Positions 32,519 through 44,764 of a stretch of 64,000 bases of DNA are shown here, piece by piece. Numbering within the stretch: the stretch's first letter is position 1; each line of letters starts with the position of its first letter. This DNA is from Pampus argenteus (taxonomy: Eukaryota; Chordata; Actinopteri; Scombriformes; Stromateidae): NCBI GenBank assembly GCA_036937835.1, contig CM072869.1, positions 6,091,501 through 6,155,500 on the forward strand. The letters run 5' to 3'. The position numbers and the translations under genes are program-made. Under the pieces are notes generated by a model. That model did not search any database and was not told the origin of the DNA. It saw only the letters and a list, made by a program, of their open reading frames with translations.

Positions 32519-33019
32519 GGAGGCTGGATGCCAGAAAATTGATCCGTGTGGTCACAGATGGAGATGTTTTGAGTCCAGTCTGAGTGGTTCAGGCCTGTAA
32601 GTATCACGTTTCTCTTAGCCCTCCTGAAGTGTGGTTTTCCAAACAGTGAATTTGTACGCGCGGACCTTCCCTGTTCGTTCTCCTTTACCTCGACACACAT
32701 GTATTAATCTCAAACATTGTTTTACGTGACACAGAACATAAACACCCTTATCAGGAAATGCTCGACTGTGTCTTGATTTAAAAAAAAAAAAAGAAGAAGA
32801 AGAAGCAGCAAAGCCAATATCAAAAGGAGGAAGTGCTCCTGTCTTCTCTGCTACTCTCATTTCTACTTATCATTCACTCCGACCTTGTTGACATGTTATT
32901 TTTCTTTTAAAGGAACGGTTTGAAATGGAGTGCAGTCGGACCTCTTGTGTTGATAGAATTCACGAGAGCCTCTGTTCACACACTGAGTGCAACCCTCCAC
33001 TTCTCATATCGCTGTTTTG

Positions 33020-33104
33020 ACAGTTTCCGGAGTTGACATCACTTAAGGAAATCAATTCAGCAGAAGACATCCGATTCTGTCGAGTCGTGCTCAGTGTGCT
33101 GAAG
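33020..33104 (+). other. parvg: Putative 5' UTR exon of parvg
   Basis: A good donor (GAAG|GTAAGC) begins at 33105. An acceptor with a long T tract ends at 33739 (TTCGTCAG), 38 bp before the parvg ATG at 33778; a second AG ends at 33720. The exon start is a guess. Confidence 0.45.
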
Positions 33105-33777
33105 GTAAGCTTATTCAAAAAAAGACTTCTTGTTTATGACCTTGTTTGAAAGTCGCTGTCAACTTCAGGAAAAAGGAAAACCGCATGCATATAAAACGCA
33201 CAGGAAAAAGAAAAAGTTGCTCACTGAGGCTCTTCTCTTCTCCACATCCAGGAAACCAACACTTTGACGCACTGCAGGTCACATCTGTTGTGTCAGAGTG
33301 TGTTACTTTATTATGTGTTTGCTGTGCTTTGTCTCAGACCGTATAATTCAAAATGTTCAAAAGGGAGAGGTGCAGCCCTGTCAGATCTATAGTGCTTGAT
33401 CTGTTGGGTGCCACTGAAAAACACAAAGTGAGGAAACTAAACAGCTTCCTCTTTTCAGTTTGACAGGTTTTTGACCAGTTCAGTAGGGTTTTCTTCTTTT
33501 CTCTGTGTTTGAAAACGTATAACAGTCCTTCTAAGCTACAGTAGAAATCCAGAAATGCATTATTGGTTGAGTTAAGCCTTTTTTTTATTGCTCAGCCTAA
33601 AACTAAAACTATGACTATGAGACTAAAACAACAACAACAACAAAACAATCAACTTTCTGCCAAACATCTTGACTGAGAAAGGGTTTCTTTATACTGAGTG
33701 CATAGCTGATTCTTCTGCAGGTTTTTTTTTCTTCGTCAGTAGACCAGAAGTAGTGAGCATCACCTTGAGGAGGAGCG

Positions 33778-36700
33778 ATGGAGGCTGGTATCCTTGAAAA
33801 TAACGCAGAGGAAGACAACGCAGACAATAAATTCCTCCAGGGTATGTGTGCATGTAGTAAGATGCTACTGACTGTTATCTACCAGTTCAATGTACGGTGC
33901 ATTTACAGGATAGGTTCACATGTTTTCAAGTATATCTTAATATAACGGTCATATAACAGTCACACCCTGATGTTGCACTGTTTGTTTACATCTACATACC
34001 GATTTTATTAGGTAATAATAATAATAATATGTCTGTGTAGTTAAAGAGCATAACGCATAAAACTTTAAGAGAACAAGAAATTATATATTATAAAAACGAC
34101 GTATAAAAAATGAATGACGACAAACTGACAAACGTATGTGTCCTCACACAGGAGACAAGACGAAGCTCATTCAGCCGACATCTTTAAATAAGCCCAATCT
34201 AGCAAAACTAAAGGAGGTAAGAGATTTATTCCCCCATATCTACATATAATCCTTTGTCTGAGTCCATTTAACATTTACAGTAGTAGTATTGAAGCCTGTT
34301 CTGGACGACCACCGATCCAAGATTCTCCTGTGTTGTGAGTGGGCTGGAGTCGAGATAAACGCTAACGCAGGAAATACATTTTCACATCCTGCATGTACTG
34401 TATGTGATCAGTGAAGAGCATGAATAATGTCTGATGCAGGGAGAGAGGTGGAAGGAGCAGTGAAATTTTAATGAACATAATTATCAGAGGTGATTGGAGA
34501 CAGATCAGAGTGGAGCGAAGAGCTGCCTGACTGAGTCTGCACACTTTCCGATAGGAAATGGTGTTTCATGCAAGTGGCAATGAATGAATAACTTGATAAA
34601 CCTGATATGTTTTATGTGTAGAGTTTGGAGGAGAAACAAATGAAATATTAGACGAGTCCTTTTGTATTTGTCATCATTTTCCATTAACTTTAGGATCATA
34701 TTATCTCTGGAAATTTGATTAAGAGAAATTTGATGTATGTGACAGTGTGATGAATTGTGTCTTGGTAGGTATTGGTTGATTGGATCAATAACACTTTGGC
34801 AGCAGAGCACATAGTGGTTCAGAGTCTGGAAGAGGATCTGTTTGATGGCCTGGTGCTTCATCATCTGCTGTGTAAGATAATACACATTTGTATCTCTGTG
34901 CTATCGTTCCTGAATCATTGTTCAAATGTGTAGTTGAAATAAAAATGAAAATCAAAAAGTCATAAACTCTAATATCAAGAAGGCAGTCCTTGTTAGTGAA
35001 AACCCTGACCTCACAAATGATTATTTCTGCAGCCAAGTTGGCCGGCGTGCAGTTGCCTGTGATGGATATAGCACTGACCAGCAAAAGTCAGATTCAAAAG
35101 CTCGAAGTGATCCTGGAGGAGTTGCACAAGAGACTGGGTCTGCAGGACAGCAGCCAGACCAAGTGGAACGTCAAACGTGAGTCAGGCAGCCGACTGGTGA
35201 ACAAATGTTCTGTCCTGGCACCGATTTTTCAATTACAACGGGGTTTGATGTTGGCTCAAGGGGTGCGATGTTCACTTAAACCAACTGTGAGGGATTTTTT
35301 AAGGAGTTAAAATATGCTGACATTACGAGGGTTTTCTGTTTTAATTAGCGGCCTGTGAATTATTTGTTGGTGATGAGTTATGGAAGCAAGGAACAACTGA
35401 ATATTGTCACTTTGAAAGCTGTCTGTCTTAATGTATGTGGTTTAAAGTTCTCTATTTGAAGGTAATTTCAAGCCATTTGAACAACTTAAAAAAAGAAAGT
35501 TCAGGTTGAGAAAGTCTGCAGGACTTCCCATTCATCTTTCTTTCATGGATCATATGACTGAGAACATAAGACAGAGATTTGATTGATTATATTCAGGCTC
35601 AGCTGCTCATCCTTGATATATAAATTTAGCTTGACTGGATTTTTTTTTTTTACAAATGACATCTTAATATAATGCACTGTATATATTTTCATAGATTATA
35701 GCCTTTGTTTTTTGTTTTTTTAGCATTATTTATCTTTCTTTCATATCATCAAAAGTCTTGGGCATTATTACTGAAAGTATTCATTACTAATTGCATTTCT
35801 CAGTTAGATGCACATTTTCTTATAAGACTGAAATCCTTATGGTCTTTCTTTGTTTCCATACTGGGAGGTGAGTTCTTCCAAATCACTGCAAGTTGATTGT
35901 CTGTGTTCTGCTCTTTTCTGTTCGACTGTCAGTCATCCACAACAAAGACCTTCTGGCCACTATTCATCTGTTGGTTGCCATAGTGAGATGTTTCCAGCCT
36001 GAACTGGATTTGCCAGAAAATGTGACGGTTGAAGTTGTGGTTATGGAAGTGAGTTTCAGCTTTGAGTTTTGAGTCTCAATATCTGCCTCAAACACACCTT
36101 GGGGGTGGTGGGGGTTTGTCGCTTAATGTTGGTTCACCTCGTTTTACATCCAGGTCAACAAGAGTGGATTCAAATCCGAAGTACAGGTGGAGGCTCTGAC
36201 AGAGAAAAGGTGAGTAGATTTCTGTCCTGTTTGATTCTGTGTACATGAAAGAGTTCACCTCATATATATATATATTTTTTGGACTTTTTTCAACAACAGT
36301 AACACTGGCTCAGACTCTCTCAGCAATTCTGAAAGTGAGTATGAGCGGTCAGTCTGAGGTTGAGTCGCTGTGACATCCTGAATGTCATCCCAACAGCATT
36401 ACAGCCCACAATGACTTAATGTACTTTTCTGTCTGTCTGGTCACCCAGTGGAAGATCCCATCAAGAAACTGCTGATGCTTGAGGCTGACAAGGTCAACAC
36501 GGTGAAGAAGGTATAACAAGTAATACTGTCGGAGGAGAAAGGTAGTTTGAGGTGTTTCTCTCTCTCGTTGATAGGAAACACACGAACATCTTTGTTTGTA
36601 GCCTCAGGTGGGAATCTACACTATAAGTATAAATATGGATCAAATATACAAGGTCAATTTAATGTAGGTACTGCAACTATAAGTCATTAGCAAATAATAA

Positions 36701-39700
36701 TTTGCTTTATTAGAATATTTTTTCCATAAAATGTTAGGAAACAGTTAAAAAATGTCCATCACAATTGAAAACTGCCAGTATCTTCACATACCTTGTTTTT
36801 TCAGACAAACAATTCAAAACCCAAATATATTCCTGTTATGATCATATTCACATTAAAAAAGCAACAAATCCTCACAACTGAATTTTAATGGTTGCATAAT
36901 AATTTTCTGTCAATCGATTTATTGACTAATTGTTTCAGCTCTGATTTCAAATTTTGTCTGTCCAAAAACTGTCCAAAGCCCAAAGATATTCAATTCACAC
37001 TGATAAAAAAAAATAACAAGCAACATACGACATAAAAACATAGATAGAGAGCAAGATCCCTCCTATGTTACAAGATAAAGATACAAATATGTATAAATAT
37101 GTACATGTAGTATATATCAGACAGATAAACCCAACCTTTATTTAAAACTGCCTAACCTCCAGACGTTTCATTTTTTTTAGGCCATCTTACACTTTGTCAA
37201 CCAGAATATGTCGACCATGGGTCTGCAGGTGGATGATATGGACAAACAGGTATACAACAGCAAAGCTTATCTGGCGCGCCTCACTTATTACTTCTGCCCC
37301 CCTGAGATTATTTCACCTTTGTTGACACGTGTCTTTTCTGTCCAGTTTTCTGACGGTGTGATTCTGCTGCTGCTGATTGGACAGCTGGAAGGTTTCTTTG
37401 TGCCGCTCTATGACTTCAACCTGATCCCTGTCAATGAATCTGAGATGGTATGCATTCCTGACACATTAGTAAAGGAAGTACATCCTCACAAAGACAAACA
37501 CATGCCACAGTCCACTTAACTTTACTACTACAGTATATATATATATATCATCATCCTGTCTGTAGAACCTCACAGATTTAAGATGAGTGTGTTTATCTTT
37601 TCTTCTAACTTAAATTACTTATTTCAATTAGAAAATCAACTTACAGGTTCATTCACAAGCACAGTGAGCACAGTGGATAATGAACAACAGTACTGAAACC
37701 TGACCTAAAATCTTGCTTACAATACATATATCAATATAATTAATATTTTACCATAATAAAAGTAGATACATAATTAGGCTACTACTTGTGTCATGCCTCA
37801 CTTTTCATATCTTTGATCTCACTTTACTTGAAGCAATAGGATGAGTCTATGAAAAAGTTATGATTCTTCTATCAAAGATATGATGAGTTCATGAATTACT
37901 TACCACTTATTACTGTATAAAGACACGGTGATACTCAATATAAGACTTTTTGATTTCCTAATTGCAAAAAAAAAGCTCCCGGTGATAAACACATTATGTA
38001 TATAAGCTTGATCCTAATACATTATGTCTCACGCAGTTGTCATAAGATTATAATGTACTTATAACACCTGTGTGATGACTCACCACAATACAGCTGCTAC
38101 CTAATTATTGACTACTTTAAAGCCAAATATATTAAATCTGCCGCTTGTAATATTATTGAAACCTAACACAAATCCATGCAAATTAGATGCATGGATTTGT
38201 TTTATTATTATTTATTTATTTATTTAAACACTGAAAATGTACAGTAATAAAAAAAAAGAAAAGTTATTTATACTGTTAACCACATTTTTTAACTTAACAA
38301 ATAATTGAATTAATTTTGCGTTCATCTTTTTGACCTCTAGCTTCATAATGTGACCTTGGCCTTGGATCTTCTTGATGATACAGACATGCAGTTGCAGTCA
38401 AGTGTTGACCCACAAGGTGAGAGAAGTCACACTCTTCACAGTTCACAGTCTGACATCTTGACAACAGATTCACTAGATTAAAATCCCAGACACAGAGGAA
38501 GAAGAAACAAAAACAGAAGGCCTGCGTTTTGATCGTAACAGAAAAACACTTTAGAGCATCGATACAGCAATGTCAAACTAATACAGATGATATCCTCTAT
38601 CAAGAGCATTTATCTGGATGACAGGGATACGCCAAAATCTGTTTGTATGCCAGGCGAGGAGAGGGATCGCTCCGGTAGTTTGAGTTAATCTCCCCTGCTC
38701 GCTGAAGTGTGGGTTTGACAGTGTTTTGGAGGGAAAGATGGAATTGCTGCTGAATATGAATGAGTATGACTCATATCTGGATGAGTATCACTGCGGATGA
38801 TTGGCTCAGTCCGGGGTCATCATCATTCATTTAGAGAGGAGCTGCGAGGGAGACAGTCTCAAGGGGACGATGTCACTCTGGTGCCTAGTGACAGACACGG
38901 GGATTTAACCTCACCACTATGGCTAAATCTACAGTGTGTGTGTGTGTGTGTGGATATTTGTATTTATGAGCATTATATTTTGTGCACCATACCCACATTA
39001 TAACGTAGATCCCAGATATATTCTGATTGCAACTCCTGGTTATCAGATTTTTAATCATAAGAACATTCAAATTCATGGTTTGTCGATTAAAACATATGAG
39101 AGTGAGCATTCATCTGAATAATCAGACAACAGTATAATCTTTTGATTATTAGCAGATTTTTTCTGTTTTTAATTTTATGCGTAGTATGTGAAGTTTCTGG
39201 AAATTCTGCTTATTCTCCTTGGTTAAATAAGTTATAGCAAAGATTTTTTGGGATATTGTTTATTATTGTTTGGCTGTCCACCATATAGAGTAAATAACTC
39301 CATGAAGCCAAGAGCGAAACAGAGTGAGTTATTGACTTGTCCGAGTGTGTGAATCAATCAATAGTGAATGGATCATCTCCACTTCCCAGCAAATCTATTA
39401 TTGACAAGTTGCTCTGTGTACTCACTGAGCTTAAATCTCCTTTTCACAATCACTAAAACTTACCTCATAATATCGCCTGCCAGCCACTAATTGTAAAGTA
39501 AAACCCTCAACACAATAACTGTTAATCTAAGGACTATCTTAATTAATCTCAGCCAGGAACAAGTGGCTAATTTAATTCATTTTTAGTGTCCTTTTAATTA
39601 CCGGCATATTTTCTGTGATGGAATGAGGAATCGCAGCAACTCGGGGACTGAAACAGGAGTGTGTTGCAGGCATTAACGAGGTTAGCCAGTAGTTGAGTCG

Positions 39701-40038
39701 ATCTTTATGTCACGTTCATTCGGTTAGTGCATCTCCCAACAGGGAGCAATTTTGTTGGGATCTCCAAGGACATATTGATTACATTTCCATCTAATGTGGG
39801 GTTTTTTTGCCCTTCTGATCTATGACCTGTTAGGAGGGATTATGAAAATAGTTATTAGCTAATGTTGGTAAAAGCATCCTCATATTGTCACTGCTCCAGT
39901 GTCAGATGCTGATGGTGCATCATAAATACGCTCTAAATGTCTTCTGTGGATTGTGTGTGTACAGATATTGTCTCTCAGGACATCACTGCCACCTTTAGGA
40001 TCCTGTACACCCTGTTCAAGAAGCACAAAGGGAAATGA
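33778..40038 (+). CDS. parvg: Gamma-parvin
   Basis: The third parvin, an ILK-binding adaptor found mainly in blood cells in mammals. Twelve coding exons: 33778-33841, 34152-34216, 34769-34871, 35033-35176, 35933-36048, 36154-36209, 36300-36334, 36449-36510, 37181-37249, 37346-37447, 38341-38416 and 39965-40038 (TGA at 40036). The product has 321 residues (human about 331). The N-terminus is short and lacks the DESFLGKLGGTL motif, as expected for gamma-parvin. CH1 is at about residues 44-147 (VLVDWINNTL, LEEDLFDGLVLHHLL). CH2 is at about 210-320 (KAILHFVNQNMS, DGVILLLLIGQLEGFFVPLY, ATFRILYTLFKKHKGK). Exons of 103, 116, 62, 69 and 102 bp equal those of parvb in length and phase, supporting an old tandem duplication. 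Confidence 0.95.
36665..36990 (-). repeat. Degenerate copy of the 'gctgcaacgattagt' repeat family
   Basis: Blocks appear in reverse orientation (gtactgcaactataagtcatt, ccataaaatgttaggaaaca, cagacaaacaattcaaaacc) in a parvg intron. Divergent, so the limits are approximate. Confidence 0.5.
38168..38200. repeat. 13-bp perfect inverted repeat containing an octamer motif
   Basis: Arms 38168-38180 and 38188-38200 with a 7-base loop. The left arm and loop include ATGCAAAT, the POU-factor octamer. It lies in the parvg intron before the exon at 38341. Confidence 0.8.
38417..39964. other. parvg: parvg last intron (1.5 kb)
   Basis: Mostly non-repetitive sequence with one short TG tract at about 38936-38951. 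The moderate complexity could include regulatory sequence, but nothing specific is identified. Confidence 0.5.
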
Positions 40039-43000
40039 GACGCAATGAAAAGAGATCGACAGCTGGAAGTAAAGCTGAATGTAGCTGAAGTGTTTGGTCA
40101 TCTTCTGATGTCTTCTGTCTCCAGACTTTTGCAAAATGCTGTATATCTAATTATATCTTTATATTATATGTATTGTATTATATGTATGTAACATATATGA
40201 ATGTTGAATGTTAAGCGCAACAATACCAAAAAAAGCACATAGATGGTGGCGGTGCATCAACTAAATGTAAAGTTATAATGGCTGCCATTTACACCTGTGT
40301 GTTACCAGTTAGCTGGTAGCCAAGTGTCTGTTGAATTGGTCATTGATATCATTTTCTGCCCAAACTAATGTTACTACATTAACAATAACATTACTAATTA
40401 AGCAAGACTAAGTGTCTACAGCTAGCTTAACATTTAGCATGCTTTAAGCCAGAGCACGCTAACTATGCTCACAATGACAAAGCTAATATGCTATAGTCAC
40501 CATCTAAGCATAGTGTGTTAGCATGCTAGCATAGGTAATTAGTACTAAATATTAAAAAAAAAACTTCAATTACTAAAAGTTTTAAAATAAGTGGAAGAAA
40601 ATAAGCTTCGGTACCTTTTTAACTACTCACTCAATAGCAACACTTTTTAAACTTTTTTTCATATTTTTAGGTTCACATTCAGTCAAATAAACAGTGTATG
40701 TCAGCGTAGCCCTATTATTTCCTGATAATTAACACTTTTCCTCAATTTTTGTCTCACAATGTGTCTTTTTCAGCCTGAAAATGTCACTTTCCATTTTTAC
40801 TATAGCCCCTGTCCTTGAGTTCCTTCTCACTAAACAACGTGGATGTCTTTCTTTGCTTCTTTCATGTGTTCCTCATGGCAGTCTGTGACCTCGTCTGTGA
40901 ATGCAATTATTATTTCTCGGAAAAAATGGGGGATATCTTCCCCCTTTTCTTTTCTTTGCCATTGAATTGTTGACAACTCAATGTCACACAAATGTAGAAA
41001 GGGTGCAGCAGCGATGGAAAGGAAGCACAGAGAGTGAGAGACAGACAATAGCTGTGTTCAATTAGAAAAGTTGACTAGAACTGAATAAATTCACTTAATT
41101 GTCCTCAGTGTTACAAGGTTACACATGGAGTGTAATTGCTTTGTTTAAAATAAATTTATGCAAACAACTGGTTCCTTGTTCATGGAAAAAACATTGTATT
41201 CAGACATTATTATTATAGTGTCTTAGTGTTAAATAAAGTTAAGTATCTTTTTTTTTTTTACCACAGCCTCTGTTTATTCTTGTGGTTGCAATTTGTGTAT
41301 TAGAAGATTGAAGAGTGTGACTCTTTGGTTTTGTCTTAAGGCTAAAGTATGAAATTTGGGAAAAGCACTATACAGTCACAGTAACTACTTTCACACTTCC
41401 TTATTCCCTCCAGTTTGCTTGCAGATGTGTTTGTTGACATTCAGGGAAGCCAATTTATTCGTTTCACCAAGGTGATGGAAAATATTCCTAATTCATATTT
41501 GATTCCCCCTGACATTTCAAAAGTTTGCATAACATTTGCTTGGCAGTCAGATGGAAACATAGCTACTGTAGCGAGAGAGAGAGATAGGGGTGGACGGATA
41601 CAGAGATAGGAAAAGACACAAGAGATCTTAACTAATAATTGACCATTTCAGTGGACAGTTTAAATATCATAAAGTACAAATGGCTTCTCTTTATGCATCT
41701 CTTTTACTGCATGCGATTCCAATTTACAGTGCTTTAACTCTTCATCCCAAGTGATTGTAAACTGCAGAAAATCCAACTGCATATTATTATTTTTTTAAAA
41801 GGCAAAAACCACTGTGGTATGGGGTCAAACCATCGAATGACCTTGCTTGCAGTGTAACTTCTCCACCTCCAGCCTCTTCCTATATCCACATTCAGTTATA
41901 TGTAAATGTTTCTTTAAATATGCATTTTGCGGGTGGCTTGAGCTCAGGGGCAGTCTGCTTCAATTTTGCTGAGAGATATTTCATAGCATCATTTGAGCAG
42001 AGAGCCAAAACTGAATGTTACAAGAAATGGTTTAAAACCTTGTCCTGGGTGTCTTTACTGAGCGGTGGGCTGATTGTGCTAAAACAATTGAGCTTTCTAA
42101 TAGAATCAATAATTGTCAGGATCATCGTTTATGCTTTTGCAATAATATCTGTGGCACACAACAAAGTGAATGAAAGTCAAGGAAGATTGATGTTTTTTTT
42201 AGCTACTGTATGCAAAAAGGTCAGAGCTACGTCTGTCGCCATTCTTTAATCCATCAGAATAAATGTTTGACGGATTAAATCTGTCCTCATTCTTGTTCTT
42301 GCTCTTATTCCTCCATCAGGACACTGATACCGCCGTCAAATATATCAGGCAAAGGCTGAAAATATTTTTGAGAAAAATGAAATGTTCTCATAGAGAAGTG
42401 GAGGGAACAAATGTTGTTGTGTCTCTGCATAGAAACCCACTGGACACATATCTGTCATAGTCTATCCAAAATGTTGACAAGAAACATGAGTAATGTGTGT
42501 CTCGTCACACTGAACAGATGCATCCCTCTGTGCATGAAAAGGGAAGCAGAGCCAGCAGAGCCAGCAGAGCAGCAACAGTTTGAGTGCAGAAATGAAAACC
42601 CCTCTCTTATTCTGCTGTTGATTTGTGTATTTATACTGTATCATGGGGAGGCGTGTTTAGCTCAGGAATCCAGACATTGCTTCTTTTTAAGGAGTCAAAA
42701 GGCAAAAAATAAAACCGTTGGGAACCATTAAAATGAGAGATAAAAGCAATACAAGTGCAAAGGAGGGATTTAATCAAGGGAAATTGTGTTATTAATTTAG
42801 ATCTGAACGTGACTAAGGTTGGGATGAAAATGAATGAACTGTCCACCATTTCAGAGTAAAACCTCCTTCATGTTGAACTGTCAGCCTTTGTTTCCAGAAT
42901 AACAGCGACTGAGGAAGCATGATAGGAAGTCAATCAAGGATCGAGGATTGAAAACAGGCCAGGTACCTAGTTACCGCTAATTTACTGTAATGGGACCTCC

Positions 43001-44141
43001 TCCTACTGGACCACCTAGATATAAGATTGTTCAGCGCACAAATGAAAGACGTCAATAATATCAGACTATTTCACTGTTTCATAATGAGTCTTGAATCAGT
43101 GTAAAAGAAATACAAGCACTTCGTGTGTGCTACTACATTTGAGCATCCTAATGGAGGTTGTGATTACGAATCAAACACACTCACTACAGAGCTGGAGGCA
43201 CGGGTGGAGATGTGTAATGAAAACCCCCAGGAGGGTAATCACTGTCGAGCAATTTCAATAAACACATGATTCCAGTGTATTTACAAATAAATCATGTATG
43301 AATTTACAATCAAATGTATTTATGTATTTTATCAAAAATATATATATATATTTTTTTTTTATATATTTGTCATATGAAGTAAATCTACTTACTTAAAAGT
43401 CCCTTATTTTCACTGGAGATCCTGAATGTTAAGGTATCATGAAATGTTCCAGAGTTTATTTTTTAATTGCAACATTTCTGCCATTTAATACACAGTCTCT
43501 TAAAAAAATAAAAACACACACACCACTGACTGCAGCCCATTATTTTCTCCCAGGAGCGAGCTTGTTATTTTGTTGAAAATGAATTACACTGAATATCTAC
43601 ACTTCCTCCTTGTTGCTGTGACCAGGCATATAATGATAAAAGCATGATTTTAAACCAAGTTTTGTCTACCCTATTTTTTTATGCAGCAAATAAACTGACC
43701 GTCTTGGGGAAATTAAATAATCTATGCATTTGACCCAACTACAGTATTTATAGCAAGCCGACAGGTCACTGACAGATGGAGAGTTGCACGAATACAGAGA
43801 TCATACTGTATAAGCCTGCACAGCCATATGTTGTGCCAACAATATAAGTAGTTTTCAATATAAGCACTTTTATTTATTTATTTATTTTTTGTTTAATTTA
43901 AATGTCTACACCCACTCAACTAATATGGAGACCCAGTGTTCAGTATTAAATAAACACAGTCAACATTGAATAATGAAAATGAATAATCATGTAAATAATT
44001 ACACTTAATGTACATTACATAACAATAAATTTGTGAATTTATCAAATGCTTTTTGAATTGTTATTTTTGACTGACTGGCAAAGACTTGTGTCATAAATAG
44101 TGACATTAAAAAACTTTCACTGGAATAAATTGTAATGTATA
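40039..44141. other. Gene-poor spacer downstream of parvg
   Basis: No coding exon is recognised. About 40180-40560 consists of 'gctagc/ttagcatgctaac' words typical of a dispersed teleost repeat. Possible polyadenylation signals for parvg lie at 40686-40691 and near 41233. The open frames at 41920-42249 and 42263-42460 show no family resemblance. Confidence 0.5.
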
Positions 44142-44606
44142 CAGTGATCCCTCGCCACTTCGCGGTTCACTTATCGCGGATTCGCTATTTCGCGGATTTT
44201 CATAATGCATTTTTTTTTTTTTTTGGTGCATTCTGATTCGCTAAAAACTCACTCCCGCTTCTTGTATCAAAACATAACATAACGTAATCGATGGTGGCAT
44301 GTCGGTGTACAAGGATCTTTTTGCAAAGAAGAAAAAAGAGCGACAACAGCTGCCTATCACTATGTTCTTCTCCCGAACAAACACACCTGCACCGCGGGCT
44401 TCAGAAGAAGAGAACACTGCAGAGCGCAGTCAGGATGCAGCGGCCCAGTCTGAAGAGCAGTGAAACGGCCTACACATGAGTCACTGTATTTGTATACATG
44501 TAATAGTTGCTAATTGTAAAAAAAAAAAAAGTTTTCTATTTCGCGGATTTCACTTATCGCGGGTCATTTTCGGAACGTAACCCCCGCGATAAACAAGGGA
44601 TTACTG
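44142..44606 (+). mobile_element. Tigger/pogo-like (Tc1-mariner superfamily) miniature DNA transposon
   Basis: 465 bp flanked by TA target duplications (44140-44141, 44607-44608). It begins CAGTGATCCCT and ends in the reverse complement of CAGTAATCCCT. Both subterminal regions are full of 'tcgcgg' and 'ttatcgcgg' words, the hallmark of Tigger-like ends. The interior keeps a short ORF (44299-44463) that looks like the C-terminal tail of the lost transposase. A non-autonomous internal-deletion derivative. Confidence 0.85.
44299..44463 (+). CDS. 54-residue ORF with PIP-box, remnant of a Tigger-like transposase C-terminus
   Basis: Reads ATG to TGA without interruption: MSVYKDLFAKKKKERQQ, then LPITMFF, then an acidic, Glu/Ala-rich tail ending SEEQ. 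Residues 17-24 (QLPITMFF) match the canonical PCNA-interacting-peptide motif Q-x-x-(I/L/M)-x-x-F-F, preceded by a Lys-rich stretch. The Drosophila pogo transposase is known to bind PCNA through its C-terminus, so this is probably the surviving end of a pogo-type transposase. Whether it is transcribed or translated is unknown. Confidence 0.5.
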   Translation: MSVYKDLFAKKKKERQQLPITMFFSRTNTPAPRASEEENTAERSQDAAAQSEEQ

Positions 44607-44760
44607 TAATACAAATACAAAACAAACAAAATTCTTGGAAATAAATGTGAGATATCTGATACATATTTGATGTATAAGTATTAAATCTATTAATACTTAT
44701 AATATATATTGTATATATATATATATATACTTAATATATATTGAGAATTGACAACTTTAG
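44607..44760. repeat. AT-rich tract with (TA)n
   Basis: Contains taatatatattgtatatatat-type sequence at about 44698-44745, between the Tigger-like element and the promoter-like region. Confidence 0.7.
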
Positions 44761-44764
44761 GTCT

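Larger units (their letters stand above)
30840..33777. other. parvb 3' UTR and parvg promoter/5' UTR region
   Basis: After the parvb stop, a MITE-like element spans 31292-31728 and an AATAAA lies at 32177-32182. If that signal is used, the 3' UTR is about 1.3 kb and includes the element. Then come an RFX-like X-box (32314-32327), a C run (about 32338-32351), a TG tract (32461-32518), and a likely parvg 5' UTR exon ending at 33104. Confidence 0.6.

Noticed and set aside
32278..32700. 140-codon minus-strand open frame
   Set aside because: Its length comes from reading through a CA/TG microsatellite (poly Thr-His) and a C run.
34505..34885. 126-codon minus-strand frame
   Set aside because: Overlaps parvg exon 3 on the opposite strand and has no family resemblance.
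41920..42460. Two adjacent open frames (109 and 65 codons) downstream of parvg
   Set aside because: No resemblance to a known family, no convincing splice sites joining them, and amino-acid content as expected from AT-rich random sequence.
44141..44608. Repeated 'tcgcgg' words as a regulatory CpG cluster
   Set aside because: They belong to the ends of the Tigger-like transposon.
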